The translations under genes and the position numbers were made by a program. Positions 1 to 11,349 of a DNA stretch of 64,000 nucleotides are shown here, in pieces (within the stretch, counting starts at the first letter, position 1; the number at the start of each line of letters is the position of its first letter). Location: assembly GCA_951230915.1 (NCBI GenBank), contig OX579634.1, positions 51,411,570 through 51,475,569 of the forward strand, in the 5' to 3' direction. The DNA comes from Antitrichia curtipendula (Eukaryota > Streptophyta > Bryopsida > Hypnales > Leucodontaceae). Under the pieces are notes generated by a model that did not search any database, was not told the origin of the DNA, and saw only the letters and a program-made list of their open reading frames with translations.

Positions 1-113
1 AATAGAAGATGTCAATGTCAAAGAAGAACAAAAATGAGAAGATGTAAATGATGTAGAATATGTAAGATTACATAACAATCAAAATGAGATGGAAATAAAA
101 CAAATAAACTAAC

Positions 114-3100
114 CTTTGAGAGAAAAGCCACAATGTTCTCATATGGTACTCCAAATGTACCATTCTTCTTTTTTTCTTCATTGATTCTAACAAAAGAATC
201 GTTCAAGATTAGATCAGAAGATGTATGATTGATAGACAAAGGAGCCAATGTACTCCTCATACCTTTAAGCTTGGGAGGTAGCTCAAAAATAGGAGAGGAG
301 GTTGGTACTAAAACCACGGGAGTAGAAGACGTCTTCTGGCGCTTTAAAGCAGGGAGTGTAGCTTCAACATTCGAAGATGAAGGTCCAGTAACCACAAGGC
401 TCTTGATAGTGTCTTGAACTAGTACATCTTCACTGGAATCATCAAGTTCAACCACCAACTTCTTTAACCTGGTCTTCCTGGTCTTCTTGGTTGCCTCCTT
501 ATCTGCTTTCTTAGGAACATCTATAGCTGTACCTTTGAAGGCGGGCTCAATAGAATCTCGAAGGACAATATCAAAAGTTGGTGGTCTTTTGAGGGGACAA
601 TCCAAATACCATCCACATTTTTCCCAATGTATGGGATCCCAAGATGCCATGATCCCCTCTGTGAACATACACTCTTCACTTTCTTTGTCCAAATAATTGG
701 CAAATAAAGTGGGAGTCTTGGAAATGGCTTTGGCAGGGAAGAGGACATACTTGAAGTATCTATAAAGCACCCTTTGCATGGCTGACTTGAAGTTGAGTTG
801 CTTCTCTATCTTATTATTCTTGTGAACCCCCTTATCCACAGCAAACTCACGGAAAAATGCAGTATCCCACAACAATATGCGCATAGTCTCCACATAATCA
901 AAAATGATAGGCAAAGGATCCATACCATCAGGAAGATAGTTAATAGATACGTCCAAATCAGCCACTGTAGCATTGAAGAGTTTTTCGGTCTCAATAGCCA
1001 ACTGCCATGCACATAAATTGTAAATTAGAAGAATGTTTTGATTGATCCACAAGGTTCAAAGAATACACCATATTCATTGTAATGAAAGACTTTAGTGAAT
1101 TTGAGAAAATACTGTTCAGGTCCAGTCCACCTGATCTGCACCAGAGTTTGAGAAACTGGAATGTTGAAGTGATGATAACTTACTCAGATTTTGTCCAAAC
1201 TGGGCATATAAGGTGTTTTTTGACATCTACCGAATCTGTAGATGTCAAAAAACACTTTATATGCCCAGTTTGGACAAAATCTGAGTAAGTTATCATCACT
1301 TCAACATTCCAGTTTCTCAAACTCTGGTGCAGATCAGGTGGACTGGACCTGAACAGTATTTGAAATCAGAGATTGGAAATAATAAATATGTAATGAATAT
1401 GGTGTTAGAATTAATACTAAAATTATAGGAAAGAAAGATAAGTACTTACTTGAGCCCACCATGTAGCTTTATGAAGCCACTCTGGAAATTCAAGGTCACT
1501 GAATTTTGGTTTAGGGAACTTGAGAGCCTCACGAAGAGAAGGAGACTTGTTCCATCTCCCAAGCCACTTAATCTTCATGGAAGTATCCATTGCTGAAGTT
1601 GCCAACATCCAAAGTTTCTCTTGGGTCATCTCCGGATTGTCGTCATGAGTTTCATAGTGAAGCTTGACTTGCTCCAAAAATGCAATCGTATGTTTTGGAT
1701 CTGCAATGGGAAGCTGCTTCTTCAATTCGGAATGAGAAGCCACCTTGACCTTATCAATAGCTTTGGAGACCCACTCAGAAACTGCAGTTGAAGTCCAATC
1801 CGCGGAATCGGGATACTTTTCATAGAATTTTCTTTGAGCAGCAGCAGCAGCATCCCCCAACTCTTGCTGCACAACGTAAAGAAAATTTAAAAATAAACAT
1901 AAATGTTCATGAGAACAAATGTTTTGCATAGGAGAACAAGGGATATGAAATCAAATTAAAAAGAAGAACTAATGTCAAGAAGCCTAAACATTCAAGAAAA
2001 TATGAAAAGTAGAAAAGGAAATAAAGAAGTAAACCTGGTACAAGACTCCATTTAGAGCCTCAATAGTTAGAGTGAACCAAGTCCTGTGTTTTGATTTTTG
2101 CTTGGCTTCAGCTGCAGCAAGATCCTCCTTAGAAACAAGTTTCTCAAAATACGACAGTGGTTGCCCGGCAATATTATGAATGCGATAGAGCTTGTGAACA
2201 AGATTTATGGAAACATGGGACTTCTGGTTTCGCCTGCCAAAACAAAATTTACTATATTAAATCATATAAATTAAACATTCAATTAAAAGAAGGTAGGACA
2301 TAATGATTCAAAGTGAACAAACATTGGAAACGGAAGACTTGAATAAAATGGAAATTCATCAAGGATGATAAGGAAATACCAATTGACTTCATATAATGCT
2401 GTCAATGTAGTTGCAACATCCCCTTTGACTTCCAAAATGATACTTTCAACCGCATAATGCCATTGAAAGTCGTCCGTATGATCTCGGTTGATAAGAGGTA
2501 ACCATGCTTGCAAACGATGGTTTCCATCCCATACCATGAACATCTTGCCAGAGAAAACTTTGAGATCTTCATCGTTTTGCAATTCTCTCTCACATGCAGC
2601 ATTTGCTTTCAGCCAATTTGGACTCTAGGTTTTGATAATGTCATCCGTGACATCCACTGTCTTCCCTTCATTGTTCTCCAAGGCAACATAGGAAACGCCA
2701 TTTCCTTCCATATAACCACAAGTAACAAAGTGTGCAGCTAAATTCATGACATCATTCTTCAAGAAAGGCCTCACCACCGGTAGAGATATCATACGACATA
2801 AAGGAATGTTGATCTTTGATTTAGCTCGTGGTTGATACCTCAAGCGCTCAAGACGAGAAGAAGTATTCACAGTCTCCTTCTTCAAAAATCCATGCAACTC
2901 TAACTCAAGTTGATTTTGAGAAAGAGGCTCAAGTATAGCATTGACTCTTGGTGCTTGTGGATCTCCTTCTGCCGGCATCCCCAAAACAATGTATACATAA
3001 AGATTAGAAGAAGTTTTGGTGGAGGCCCAAGAATTTTCAGCATAAAATGACATAGATAGCATACATTCATAAGCAAATGTGTGTCTCAAAAAGTGTGGCC

Positions 3101-4935
3101 GTCAACGGCTGGGGTCTAAGGTTTCCTAGAAAATTTCAGATTTTGATAAGCATTGAGGAACATAGCATACATTCATAAGCAAATGTGTGTCTCAAAAAGT
3201 GTAGCCGTCAACGGCTGGGGTCTAAGGTTTCCTAGAAAATTTCAGATTTTGATAAGCATTGAGGAACATAGCATACATTCATAAAAGAATATATGTCTCA
3301 AAAAGTGTGGCCGTCAACGGCTGGGGTCTAAGAAGTGTCTAAAAAATTTAGCTTTAGACAAACATAGCAATGTAGTATATTTTGACAAGCAATTTATGTC
3401 TCTAGAAGCATGGCCATTAACGGCTACGGCCCAAGGTCACAAAGATTTCAGCATTTGATCAAATCCCTAATGTTGTATAGAGCCAAAAGAATTCAGCATT
3501 AGCCTAAATCCCTAATGTTTCGTAGAAGGAAATGTATGTCTCAAAAGTGTAGCCGTCAACGGCTGGGGTCTAGGAAGGCTCACGAAATTGTAGCACCTTG
3601 ATTCTGAAATTAGAATTCCGAAAATTGTGTCCGTTCAAGGCTGTTCATTAGAGAGGAAGAAAAGAGCCGAAAAAAGCGCAGCCGTTAACGGCTGGGGTCT
3701 AGGAAGGCTCACAAAGTTCTAAACTGGAATGCAGAAAAGCGTGGCCATCAACGGCTGTCCATTAGAGAGGCGATATTGAACGCAAAATAGAATCTGAAAA
3801 AGTGCAGCCGTCAACGGCTGGGGTTTAGAGAGGGCAAAAAAATTAGCCACGCACCTGGATTGGCTTCATTCGGCGTACTTGCTGTCCTCTTCTCTTCCTG
3901 GATCGTCATTTCTCCATGCTCATCTCCACGCTCCAAAACCGCCGCATCTCCCGCAGCAGCCTCTCCTGCAGCCTCCCCTTCCTCCATCATGAAAGTTTCT
4001 TCCTCCGATACCTTCAAAGTTCAAAGACAATGTGCGAAGAAACCACAAGGTTTAGGTGAAAGCAAGTGTCCAAAAAAAAAAAAAAAAAAACAAGTATAAA
4101 ATTGGTAGATGTATCTCAAAGGAATCATGTAAAGAATTTTTTCAATTTTCAAAATTTTAAGCCAAATTTTTTTGTACTTGTAGATTCTTCAGGTCAGAAT
4201 TACTCTGATTTTTTTCAAATTTTTTGGACACTCGAGCAATTTTACAAAATTCGCCAATAACTGCTGAAAATCAAAAGGCTGGATTTGGCCTCAAAATCAG
4301 CGGATTTTGAAGATTTCAAGCCAGATTTCAAGCCAGATTCCAAGATGCCGTTTTAGTTTTTAGGCCGTAAAATACTCAATATGCATCCGTTTTTTCCGTG
4401 CTATACACCGTTGGAATTGGGATTCCGACGCGTACAAAATCATGTCAAGTTCCTAGAAATCTGGCTCGCTAAAATTTTCACATACTTTCTCATTTAGCAT
4501 TGCTTGGAAAAATTATTTACGTACCATTCTGTTTGTAACTTCAAGCTCCATCTCCAACTCTAGCGTTGGAAGTAAAAAGTGCTCATGCTGTTGTTGTTGA
4601 TGTCCTTCTCCCCTGTCTTCATTTTCTTCTTCTTCATCAATGTGTTCATCACAATCACTATAGCTACACACAATCTCTGGTTGAGCTTCACAAGATGTAC
4701 ACCCAACTTCTACAATATCCTCTCCTATTACTTCACATGGACTTATATCTCCATAAGTCAAATTCCTCGTTGAGCTTGACAAATCAGCTGTACTAATTCG
4801 GGACAATCGTCTAATCATTCTAGCCCTTAACAATTGCTTCTTACTCGAATAACGAAAGCTACTTCTCCTCTTCTTCTTCCTCTGTGGAACTTCACTGTCC
4901 AACACTAATAATAGAGGAAGCAATTCCTCCTGCAT
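114..4935 (-). CDS. Multi-exon gene for a DGNHR-box (ParB/sulfiredoxin-like) protein, 3' end outside window, one in-frame TAG
   Basis: Six exons join in phase with GT-AG borders: 4935-4525, 4011-3855, 2968-2380, 2233-2035, 1866-1450 and 1001-114. The last ends at a donor (GTTAGT), so coding continues beyond the left edge. The visible frame is 887 codons from the ATG at 4935. A TTTCAG acceptor lies directly before that ATG, so a further 5' exon is possible. Exon 1 encodes a basic, NLS-like stretch (RKKKRR, then many Arg) followed by an acidic, Gln-rich tail. Exon 3 encodes a segment resembling the ParB/Srx fold, ending in WDGNHRLQAW (D codon at 2528-2526, about residue 337). ParB and sulfiredoxin families use a G-x-x-R or D-G-x-H-R box for nucleotide binding. 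Exon 6 has a Lys-rich NLS-like stretch. A TAG at 2627-2625 (codon 304) interrupts exon 3 upstream of the DGNHR box while the frame continues on both sides, so this copy is probably a pseudogene. The rest of the protein is not recognised. Confidence 0.6.
1065..1405. repeat. Near-perfect foldback: two 124-nt arms, 7-nt loop, inside an intron
   Basis: The arms at 1107-1230 and 1238-1361 are reverse complements. The only difference I found is at 1212, which would be a G-U wobble in RNA. The loop is 1231-1237. Outside an unpaired spacer, a further 14-bp inverted match (ACACCATATTCATT at 1065-1078, complement at 1392-1405) extends the palindromic unit to 341 bp. It makes up most of the intron between the exons 1866-1450 and 1001-114 of the minus gene. 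It may be a foldback MITE, or a hairpin-RNA source formed by inverted duplication. No clear target duplication was seen. Confidence 0.85.
3070..3830. repeat. Intronic tandem array carrying the palindrome GCCGTYAACGGC
   Basis: A unit of about 106 bp is tandemly repeated almost exactly from about 3070 to 3345, followed by degenerate, differently spaced copies. The core GCCRTYAACGGC occurs at 3098, 3204, 3310, 3413, 3552, 3681, 3744 and 3807, with a broken version near 3630. Most copies are followed by TGGGGTCTA. The palindrome persists while the surrounding sequence decays. The array lies in the intron between exons 4011-3855 and 2968-2380 of the minus gene. AACGG is also the core of plant three-repeat MYB (MSA-type) sites, an alternative to a transposase or ParB-like binding site. 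Confidence 0.85.
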
Positions 4936-5586
4936 CTGAAATAATCAACTATCAAGGCATTACAATATCAACATCTACCATACTACATCACACCCTCTTC
5001 TGAACTTACATTTCTATCTACTACTTCCTCATGTCCTGCAACCTTTTATATTCGATGAGACTTCAACAACTTCTTCCTACAAGGATATAAGTTCATTTCA
5101 TGATTACATAACGGCTACTTCTATTTGCTACTCATCATCATCGATTACAATATTCTCGACCGGCCACTAAATATATTATTATAATTGTAAACGTGTCCTA
5201 CGTCGCCATCAACTCTACTGCTTGACGTCTTGACGTCTATTGTCAGTGACAGTTTTAACATTGCCAACTTGATTTAATTCATATTGATATCTTTCATATT
5301 GTAATCCATTTATTACTGGTGATGTGCTAATTGATACCATACAATACGCCGTCTTACCCAACTCCATTTCACCTACCTCTTCAATATCAAATCTTGATAC
5401 GGTATTTATTCATGACCATTCAAATTATCAATCCAATTTCAAATTTAGTACATCCATGAAAAAAATTTCATTCAGTTTGAACAACTCTATTATTGTTCCT
5501 TTTAAATTCACGCCCTTTACACTCGTAAACATCATTGCTTACTTCTTCATTCTTCGTCTCTCTTCCCATTTTTTTAATGCTTCGCT
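4936..5586. promoter_or_regulatory. Divergent intergenic spacer with a tandem TGACGTC pair
   Basis: This 651-bp spacer separates the start codons of the two divergent genes and probably holds both promoters. Two TGACGTC motifs (5223-5229 and 5231-5237) sit 8 bp apart. TGACG is the core bound by plant TGA-type bZIP factors, and paired TGACG motifs resemble as-1, although as-1 spacing is larger. Small 5' exons of the minus gene could also be here: a GAT AGA AAT|GTAAGT-type donor is visible near 5010. No clear TATA box was assigned. Confidence 0.4.
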
Positions 5587-8500
5587 ATGGCTAGTATTGT
5601 TGCTAAAGGTCATGATGTCCCATTTCTTCTACCACTGGACAGTCAAGGTATTGTTCGTGTGCTTGCCCATCTTCTTCATGTCCGGTTTGGATTCACCCCT
5701 TCTTCTATTATTGTGGAGGAAGAACTCCAATGAGATGACGGTGTTGTTACGGGGTCTATCTTACAATCAAGGTGTACTGATCATGAAGGATTCTACTGGC
5801 TTCTTCCTGCTGGACGCTATAGAGTTTATGGTCTCCTGTCGGGGCTCTTACCACCTTCAACTGAAGGATTGACATTTACTTTTGATAAGTCAAAGGGACA
5901 ACACCCATTACCACGTCTTGTAAAAGTGGAGTCCCTAGGCAGTGGATGCTCCGAGAACACAATTGCGTTCAATATCAAGCGTGAGTCTATAGAACCTGTC
6001 ATTGAGTTGTCTAGCGATTCTGAAGGTCAAATGCCGATTAAAGTTTGCCAACCTTCTTCTTCGAATGTTCATTTCCCACGTATGGTAGATTCATCCATTC
6101 CTACTATCTTCCATAGTACACTTAGTAGTCCAGCATCGTCTGGATTTTCTCGTCCTCCTCTCCCCCCCAATCATCGCGATTCTTTAACCGTATTAGAATG
6201 CCTTCGCAAATTGTCTTCAGTGCCTGGTTCACGAAACGAACTTGCCCAAATTGATTTTGATGCCATGGACTACCACAAGGTTCAGTTTCTCCCGACTAGA
6301 TTTGATGGTAATGTTCTTTTTGAGCTACCACCTTCTCGTGGTTCCACATGTGGGGCTAGAGGCATGGAAAGTATGGACAAGCGATATGATGGTCATACAT
6401 GGTGTCGCACCATGACATCAAACATCCATAATGACTTAGGTTTGAAGTTTAGAAAATCGCATTGTGTTGGGCACTTGATCTGTGAAAATTCAAACTGTGA
6501 CTACCGCACACGAGCTCTGAAAAGCAATGAATCTCAGTGGATTGGGACCACCAAACATCATTTTAGCGTAGGTCAGATTCCTCCTCCTGACTCTACCGTG
6601 CTCTGTAAAGTTTGTAGACAACCTCCTGTTTGTCTCAGTCTATGTAACTCGAGAATTTATTATGTACTTAGAACTGGAGAATTGTCACGTGCATGCATCC
6701 ATTTGGGTGTTCATTCACATCCTGTTTCTGATGGTCAATGTAGAGAGTCTCTTGAAGCAATAACTAGTCTAATTGCTAACGAGGTAGCTAAGACTCCAAC
6801 AGCCAAAACTTCTGCCATTACCTTGGCAGCAAGCAAGGAATTCCTTGACACGTTTCTTATTCACGATGGGCCTGGACCAAAGGAGATGCTTCATGGTGAT
6901 GCGTTAGAGAATGTCATGGATAAGTTCAAGCTCCTTAGCTCACTCAATGTGCGCAACATTGTTTCCTCCTTTCGGAACAACAATAAAGGTGCAGGCGAGA
7001 TTGATCGAATTCTTGACATGAAGGGACGTGCCAAAATGGAGTACATCCACGATAGTGTATTTCCAGGACAAGGACAAGATAAGGTCTATTTATTCAAGAT
7101 GCTTGTGAATGGACCTGGAAGTGGAGTGGATCTCGTGCAACGGATGCAACCAGGCGGCAACCTTGAAAACTGTTTTATCATGTTCGATCATGTCAAGAGA
7201 GTGAAATTATGGACGACTATTGCTTGTCACGTCTATGATGCCACTTACTGTAAAGTCATGACCATAGCTGTATGTGATATGCAGACTGAGGGCACCGAAG
7301 GCCAGATCATTTTTTGGCATTGTTTGAATAGGGTCATGGTCAAAAATGGAGTGTCAAATCCTAACTTCAAGGGATTTATGTGTGATAGCGCTCAAGCCAA
7401 CTTCAATGCTATTCGCATTGTGTATGGGTCAGGGGATCCATCTGTTCCAATGGTGGATCGTGAAAGGACTTGTTTGTTCCATTGGGCGACAAGCATGCAC
7501 AAGCACACAGAGAAACTAATCTCCAAAGAGTTCCAAAAACAGCATATCCGACTCTGCAGGCAGTATAAGGATGCAACGTCAATGGCTGAGGCAGAGAAGA
7601 TGTATTTAGAAATTAAAGCTTGGTGGTATTCTTCTGGAGCTGCATCAGAACCAGCTATCTGTGAACTTGAGGACTGGCTAGCATTTTGGCACTTTCGATA
7701 TCGTCAATGGGGCGCATTCATAGATACGGTATGATCTCTACTTTCATAATTTGGTTTTCTAGTTTTTATTCTACATCTTCAATGTTTTAAATAATGACTT
7801 CATTCAATATATTTGCAGAAATTGACAACAGAAGAATTAGCAGATATTCCAACATGCAATCTTGCAGAAACTATGCACAACAAATGGATGCAAGCTTCAG
7901 GAAAGCGTGGATCTGATTTGTTCATTGCCACATGTGATGACTGGGTTCAAGCCTTCATGCAAATGACCAACTACAGAGCTTATCTTTGTGGGGGCCCTTC
8001 CGGAAAAGGCCCCTCTAAAGAAGATTTGAAATTGAAGAGGGCTATGGCATCTGGAGATGGGAAAAAAATCGCAGACGCACTTAGTGAGATGCCTGGAGCT
8101 GAAGACGTTTGCACTCGAATTCCGCATTTGGAGGGTGAAGAAGTATTTGGGTCTAGCAAAAGGAAATTAGATCTTCCAATTGGTTCTGAGGGTGATTCTC
8201 ATCGCCCTGACAAAGTAAACTTCTCTCATCCTCGGGTTCAAATTAGATCAGCTACTGGTAGAGTGCAACTTGGGTCTGCAGTTGTAGAAACTAATACGGT
8301 TTTATCCCATATCCAATCTGTCATGGAAACTGATTGCGATACATCAGAATGGCATATAGCGAGACTTTCTCACAAGTCAAGGAAACAGTGTCATGCCATT
8401 CAAAAGTATACACAAGCCAAATGCAAGCTATTGATTGTTAGGCATGGAATATCCACTGCTGCCCCTACTTATAGAGGACAAAAGCGTGAGTATAAGGGCA

Positions 8501-9201
8501 CAGCAGTTCAAACTGAGGATTTCTGGTTTTGTGCAGACCAAATTGCACGATGCGTCATGGGACCTAAGCGTTCCCATGTTCTTACTCGACCTGAGATCCC
8601 TGAGATTTGGCCTGTTCTTATTGGTACAAATCTTAGTCGTACCGAAATTATAGAGTTTGAAGAAGCTGGGTTTCGCTTGCAATCTAGCATTCCGATGTCA
8701 CCTCGACGGCTATTTACCTCATCTAGAATATTTGAGCCCATGTTGTGGACTCATCCTCGACCAGCACATGCTGAAAGAATTCCTTCTATTCGGAATGGCA
8801 AGCAAGTTCGTCGGAGCAGTAAGGCTCCCACCGAAAATCACTGCAATCAGTGGGAGAGTGCAAGGAATGTTACAGCAAGTATCACTGGAGTGAACTTCCT
8901 TCCTTACCCTGGACTTGGTGCCATTATTACACTTCTGTCTGGTACTGAACCTAATCAAAAGGTTTATAATATCACGCTTTCAAATTTTCCATCTTGTACA
9001 TGTCCTCATTATGGAGGTATGAATGGAACTTCCATTGGAAAGCGTGGTATGTACATAAACTGCAAGCATCTTTATTACATCTTTCGTTACTTTTGCAAAT
9101 TGAATTACAAGACAGACACATTCATCCACGCTCCTACCTTGAGTTCGGATGAAGTTAAGCAAGTGCTCGTTGCTGCCGGAATCATCAAGACATGCGAGTG
9201 A
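5587..9201 (+). CDS. MULE-type transposase with N-terminal zinc finger and C-terminal SWIM domain, in-frame TGA at codon 49
   Basis: Two exons, 5587-7728 and 7819-9201, flank a 90-bp phase-0 GT-AG intron, for 1174 codons. The ATG at 5587 is the first in frame after a TAA. A TGA at 5731-5733 interrupts the frame after 48 codons. The sequence on both sides reads as one protein, so this is probably a nonsense mutation. Codons about 281-381 contain Cys/His pairs ending in C-x-H and HSHP, as in the WRKY-GCM1/FLYWCH fingers of MULE transposases. The DDE core shows Asp551 (VYDATY), Asp600 (CDSAQANF) and the C-x2-H motif at 629-632; the catalytic Glu is not assigned with certainty. A SWIM finger follows: C1107-x-C1109, C1129-x-H1131. 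Function by family: cut-and-paste DNA transposition. It is divergent from the DGNHR-box gene. Confidence 0.8.
7729..7818 (+). other. Intron of the MULE transposase gene
   Basis: The donor GTATGA follows an ACG codon and the acceptor TTTGCAG precedes AAA TTG ACA, keeping phase 0. Without splicing, a TGA at 7732-7734 ends the first exon's frame after one extra codon. Confidence 0.8.
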
Positions 9202-10399
9202 AGTTAGTGAACAAGTTAGTTGACTAGTATTAGCATGATATGAAGTACATCTATAGTACCAATATTTTATCTTCAAAATTTTCATATATGCAGATTATTA
9301 TACTCATATTTCAATATCTATTCTTTTTTGCAATGACAAAATATTTTATTATCTGTAGGATGTTGAATTCTTTTTGATATTTTCATTGTATTTGTCTTTT
9401 TGTCAATTTTAGAATTCCTTTTGGATTAACTATTTGTACTTTCACTTTATAAGCCTATTCTAAGACAGACTCTGAAGATGTGATTTAAACCATTAAACTT
9501 GGATATAAAATTTGAGTCTGCAATAGCACCAACTTTTTAGGCTTTTAAATCCACGGTCATGGGTCCCATGGCAATAGGACATATTTTCAAAAAAAAACTT
9601 TGCTAACAAAACCTCAAATTTTTTTCCTTTTTAATTACAAAAAATTAGAATTTTCTCCAAAATTCAAATTTGTAGACTTCAGGCTCACGCAATTCCTGCT
9701 CACCGCTCATAGGCTCACGCTCACCGCTCATAGGCTCATGCTCACATGCTCACATACTAGCGTCGTTGTGTTAAAAAATAGGTGAATTCAAAAGCAACCT
9801 ATGCTCTCATAACTCGCCTTACTAAAACATTCATATCAAGAACAATAAAATTCGATACAAAACAAATTTGCTAATAAATTTGCATAAAAAATTAGCTCTT
9901 CTACTTTTGAAGGTCAAATTTTTATTTATTAAAATAATGCAATTGTGGGTGAAAGGACACACAATTTATTTGAAGCAATAGTTGTGACTCCAATTGTGTT
10001 CCTTCATTATATGGCTTTTGTTGTGTGACATCAAAATTCCATAACTTTAGCCATTTCTATATACACCTACTACACTCTATATTTGTCAATATAAAATACA
10101 TTTCACTAAATATCACCTAAATTAGTTATGACCTAAGATTATCATTGGAATACATAACACTAATAAAAATAAATTAATAAATAAATTAAAAAAAATTATA
10201 TATATATATAATTTAAAAAAATTTAATTTTTTAATTTTTTGAGTTTCATACGAGAGTTCTTACTTTTAACGACTAGTGAAATCATTTTGTGGTCATTAAA
10301 CTCTTCAAGATGCTACTCTAATGGAAAAATAATTATTTCTAGATTTTAATTTGATTTATTTATAGGAAAATGGATTGTCCACATAATCCCTATAGACTC
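9202..10399. other. AT-rich stretch, no gene; short tandem repeat at 9682-9755
   Basis: This is the 3' flank of the transposase gene. A short degenerate repeat of CTCACGCTCACCGCTCATAG units lies at 9682-9755. Bases 9930-10150 resemble 25440-25700 inside the Harbinger-like element, which suggests a second, decayed relative here. No open frame has recognisable protein similarity. Confidence 0.5.
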
Positions 10400-11300
10400 C
10401 AGAATTGCCCTTTCTAGTACAAGTATCAAATTTAAAAAAAATAATAGTTTTGGACACATGTAATCATAAGATCTTGTAGTAAGCTAGATTAAGAAGACGA
10501 GGGAAAAGTTTAAAAAGTTTCCACCATATATAATACAAGATATTAGCATTCAAATTGAAATAAATCCTTTTTTGGGCTTTGCAAAAAATTGTGCAGCTAT
10601 ACTTCACAAGGTCACATTTGTATGAAAAAATGTCCAAAATGGTGGTGCTTCTTTAGATTCATTCTTCAAGGGAAATTGACCATGTGCTTGAAAATTTTAA
10701 AATCGTTTGGAATTTTACAATATATAAGAATAAAATAGTAGGTAGAAAGATATAAAGGATGATTCAAAATACTAAATTGCTAACAATCTATTTATGGAAT
10801 TAAAAATGCCAATTCCAATGGTTACAATGATGTAATAAACAATCTACATCTAATTTTTTATAATTATTTTCCAAAAAGATTGAAAATTGAGCTAAATAAA
10901 AGACTTCAAAGTTTGTCTTAGAATAGAGATTCTATAACTATCCACAAACTAGAACTCCTTGTAATTTTCATCTCATTAATCAAAATTGAATGATTTAAAG
11001 AGTTTTACGTATAATCCAATATAAAGAACCAATTTTAAAATTTTATTTTTGAAAAAAGTAATTTTTAAAGAAGTTTTTTTTGTTGCTTGGGTTGCCCACC
11101 GAGCAATGAAAACTACATATCATGCAATAAATTTTTAAGCATGTAGTCAAAAGTTTAAAAAATTGTTGGGCTTTAAAGCTACTCATCAACCACATGTTGT
11201 ATAAAAATTTAAAATAAAAAAAATAAAAATTCCATTTGTAGTGAGCTGCCCAAAACCACTATGTAACCAAAAAAGCAATTTAGTGCTTTGGAGGTTAAAG
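10400..11300 (-). mobile_element. TTAA-flanked repeat family copy, inverted, left end indistinct
   Basis: Read on the minus strand, this matches the copies at 23222-24173 and 42165-43118. The shared segments include one describing a run near GCAGCT...CACAAGGTCAC and the distal CTTTGGAGGTTAA end at about 11287-11299. It is about 900 bp and non-coding. It abuts the next copy after roughly 50 bp. Confidence 0.6.
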
Positions 11301-11349
11301 TTACAACCTTGCATGAACTACTCATTATAATCAAACCCAAAATTAATCC

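Larger units (their letters stand above)
1..9201. mobile_element. Putative large MULE-type element with two divergent genes (left end outside window)
   Basis: A SWIM-containing MULE transposase gene (plus strand, 5587-9201) and a multi-exon gene with a ParB-like DGNHR box (minus strand, 114-4935 and beyond) diverge from a shared 651-bp spacer. Both have intact splice sites, and each has one in-frame stop, as expected for a recently silenced element. Two-gene MULEs are known (MuDR carries mudrA and mudrB). I could not find terminal inverted repeats or a 9-bp target duplication: the left end is outside the window and the right end would be after 9.2 kb. It is therefore inference that the two genes form one mobile unit. 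They could also be a host gene next to a transposon. Confidence 0.45.

Noticed and set aside
3070..3830. CRISPR-like array
   Set aside because: Repeats have unequal spacing and degenerate, homologous spacers, and they lie in an intron of a plant gene.
5324..5872. 182-codon plus-strand frame overlapping the transposase start
   Set aside because: It is a shifted-frame shadow. The frame from ATG 5587 continues past the TGA into recognisable transposase sequence; this one does not.
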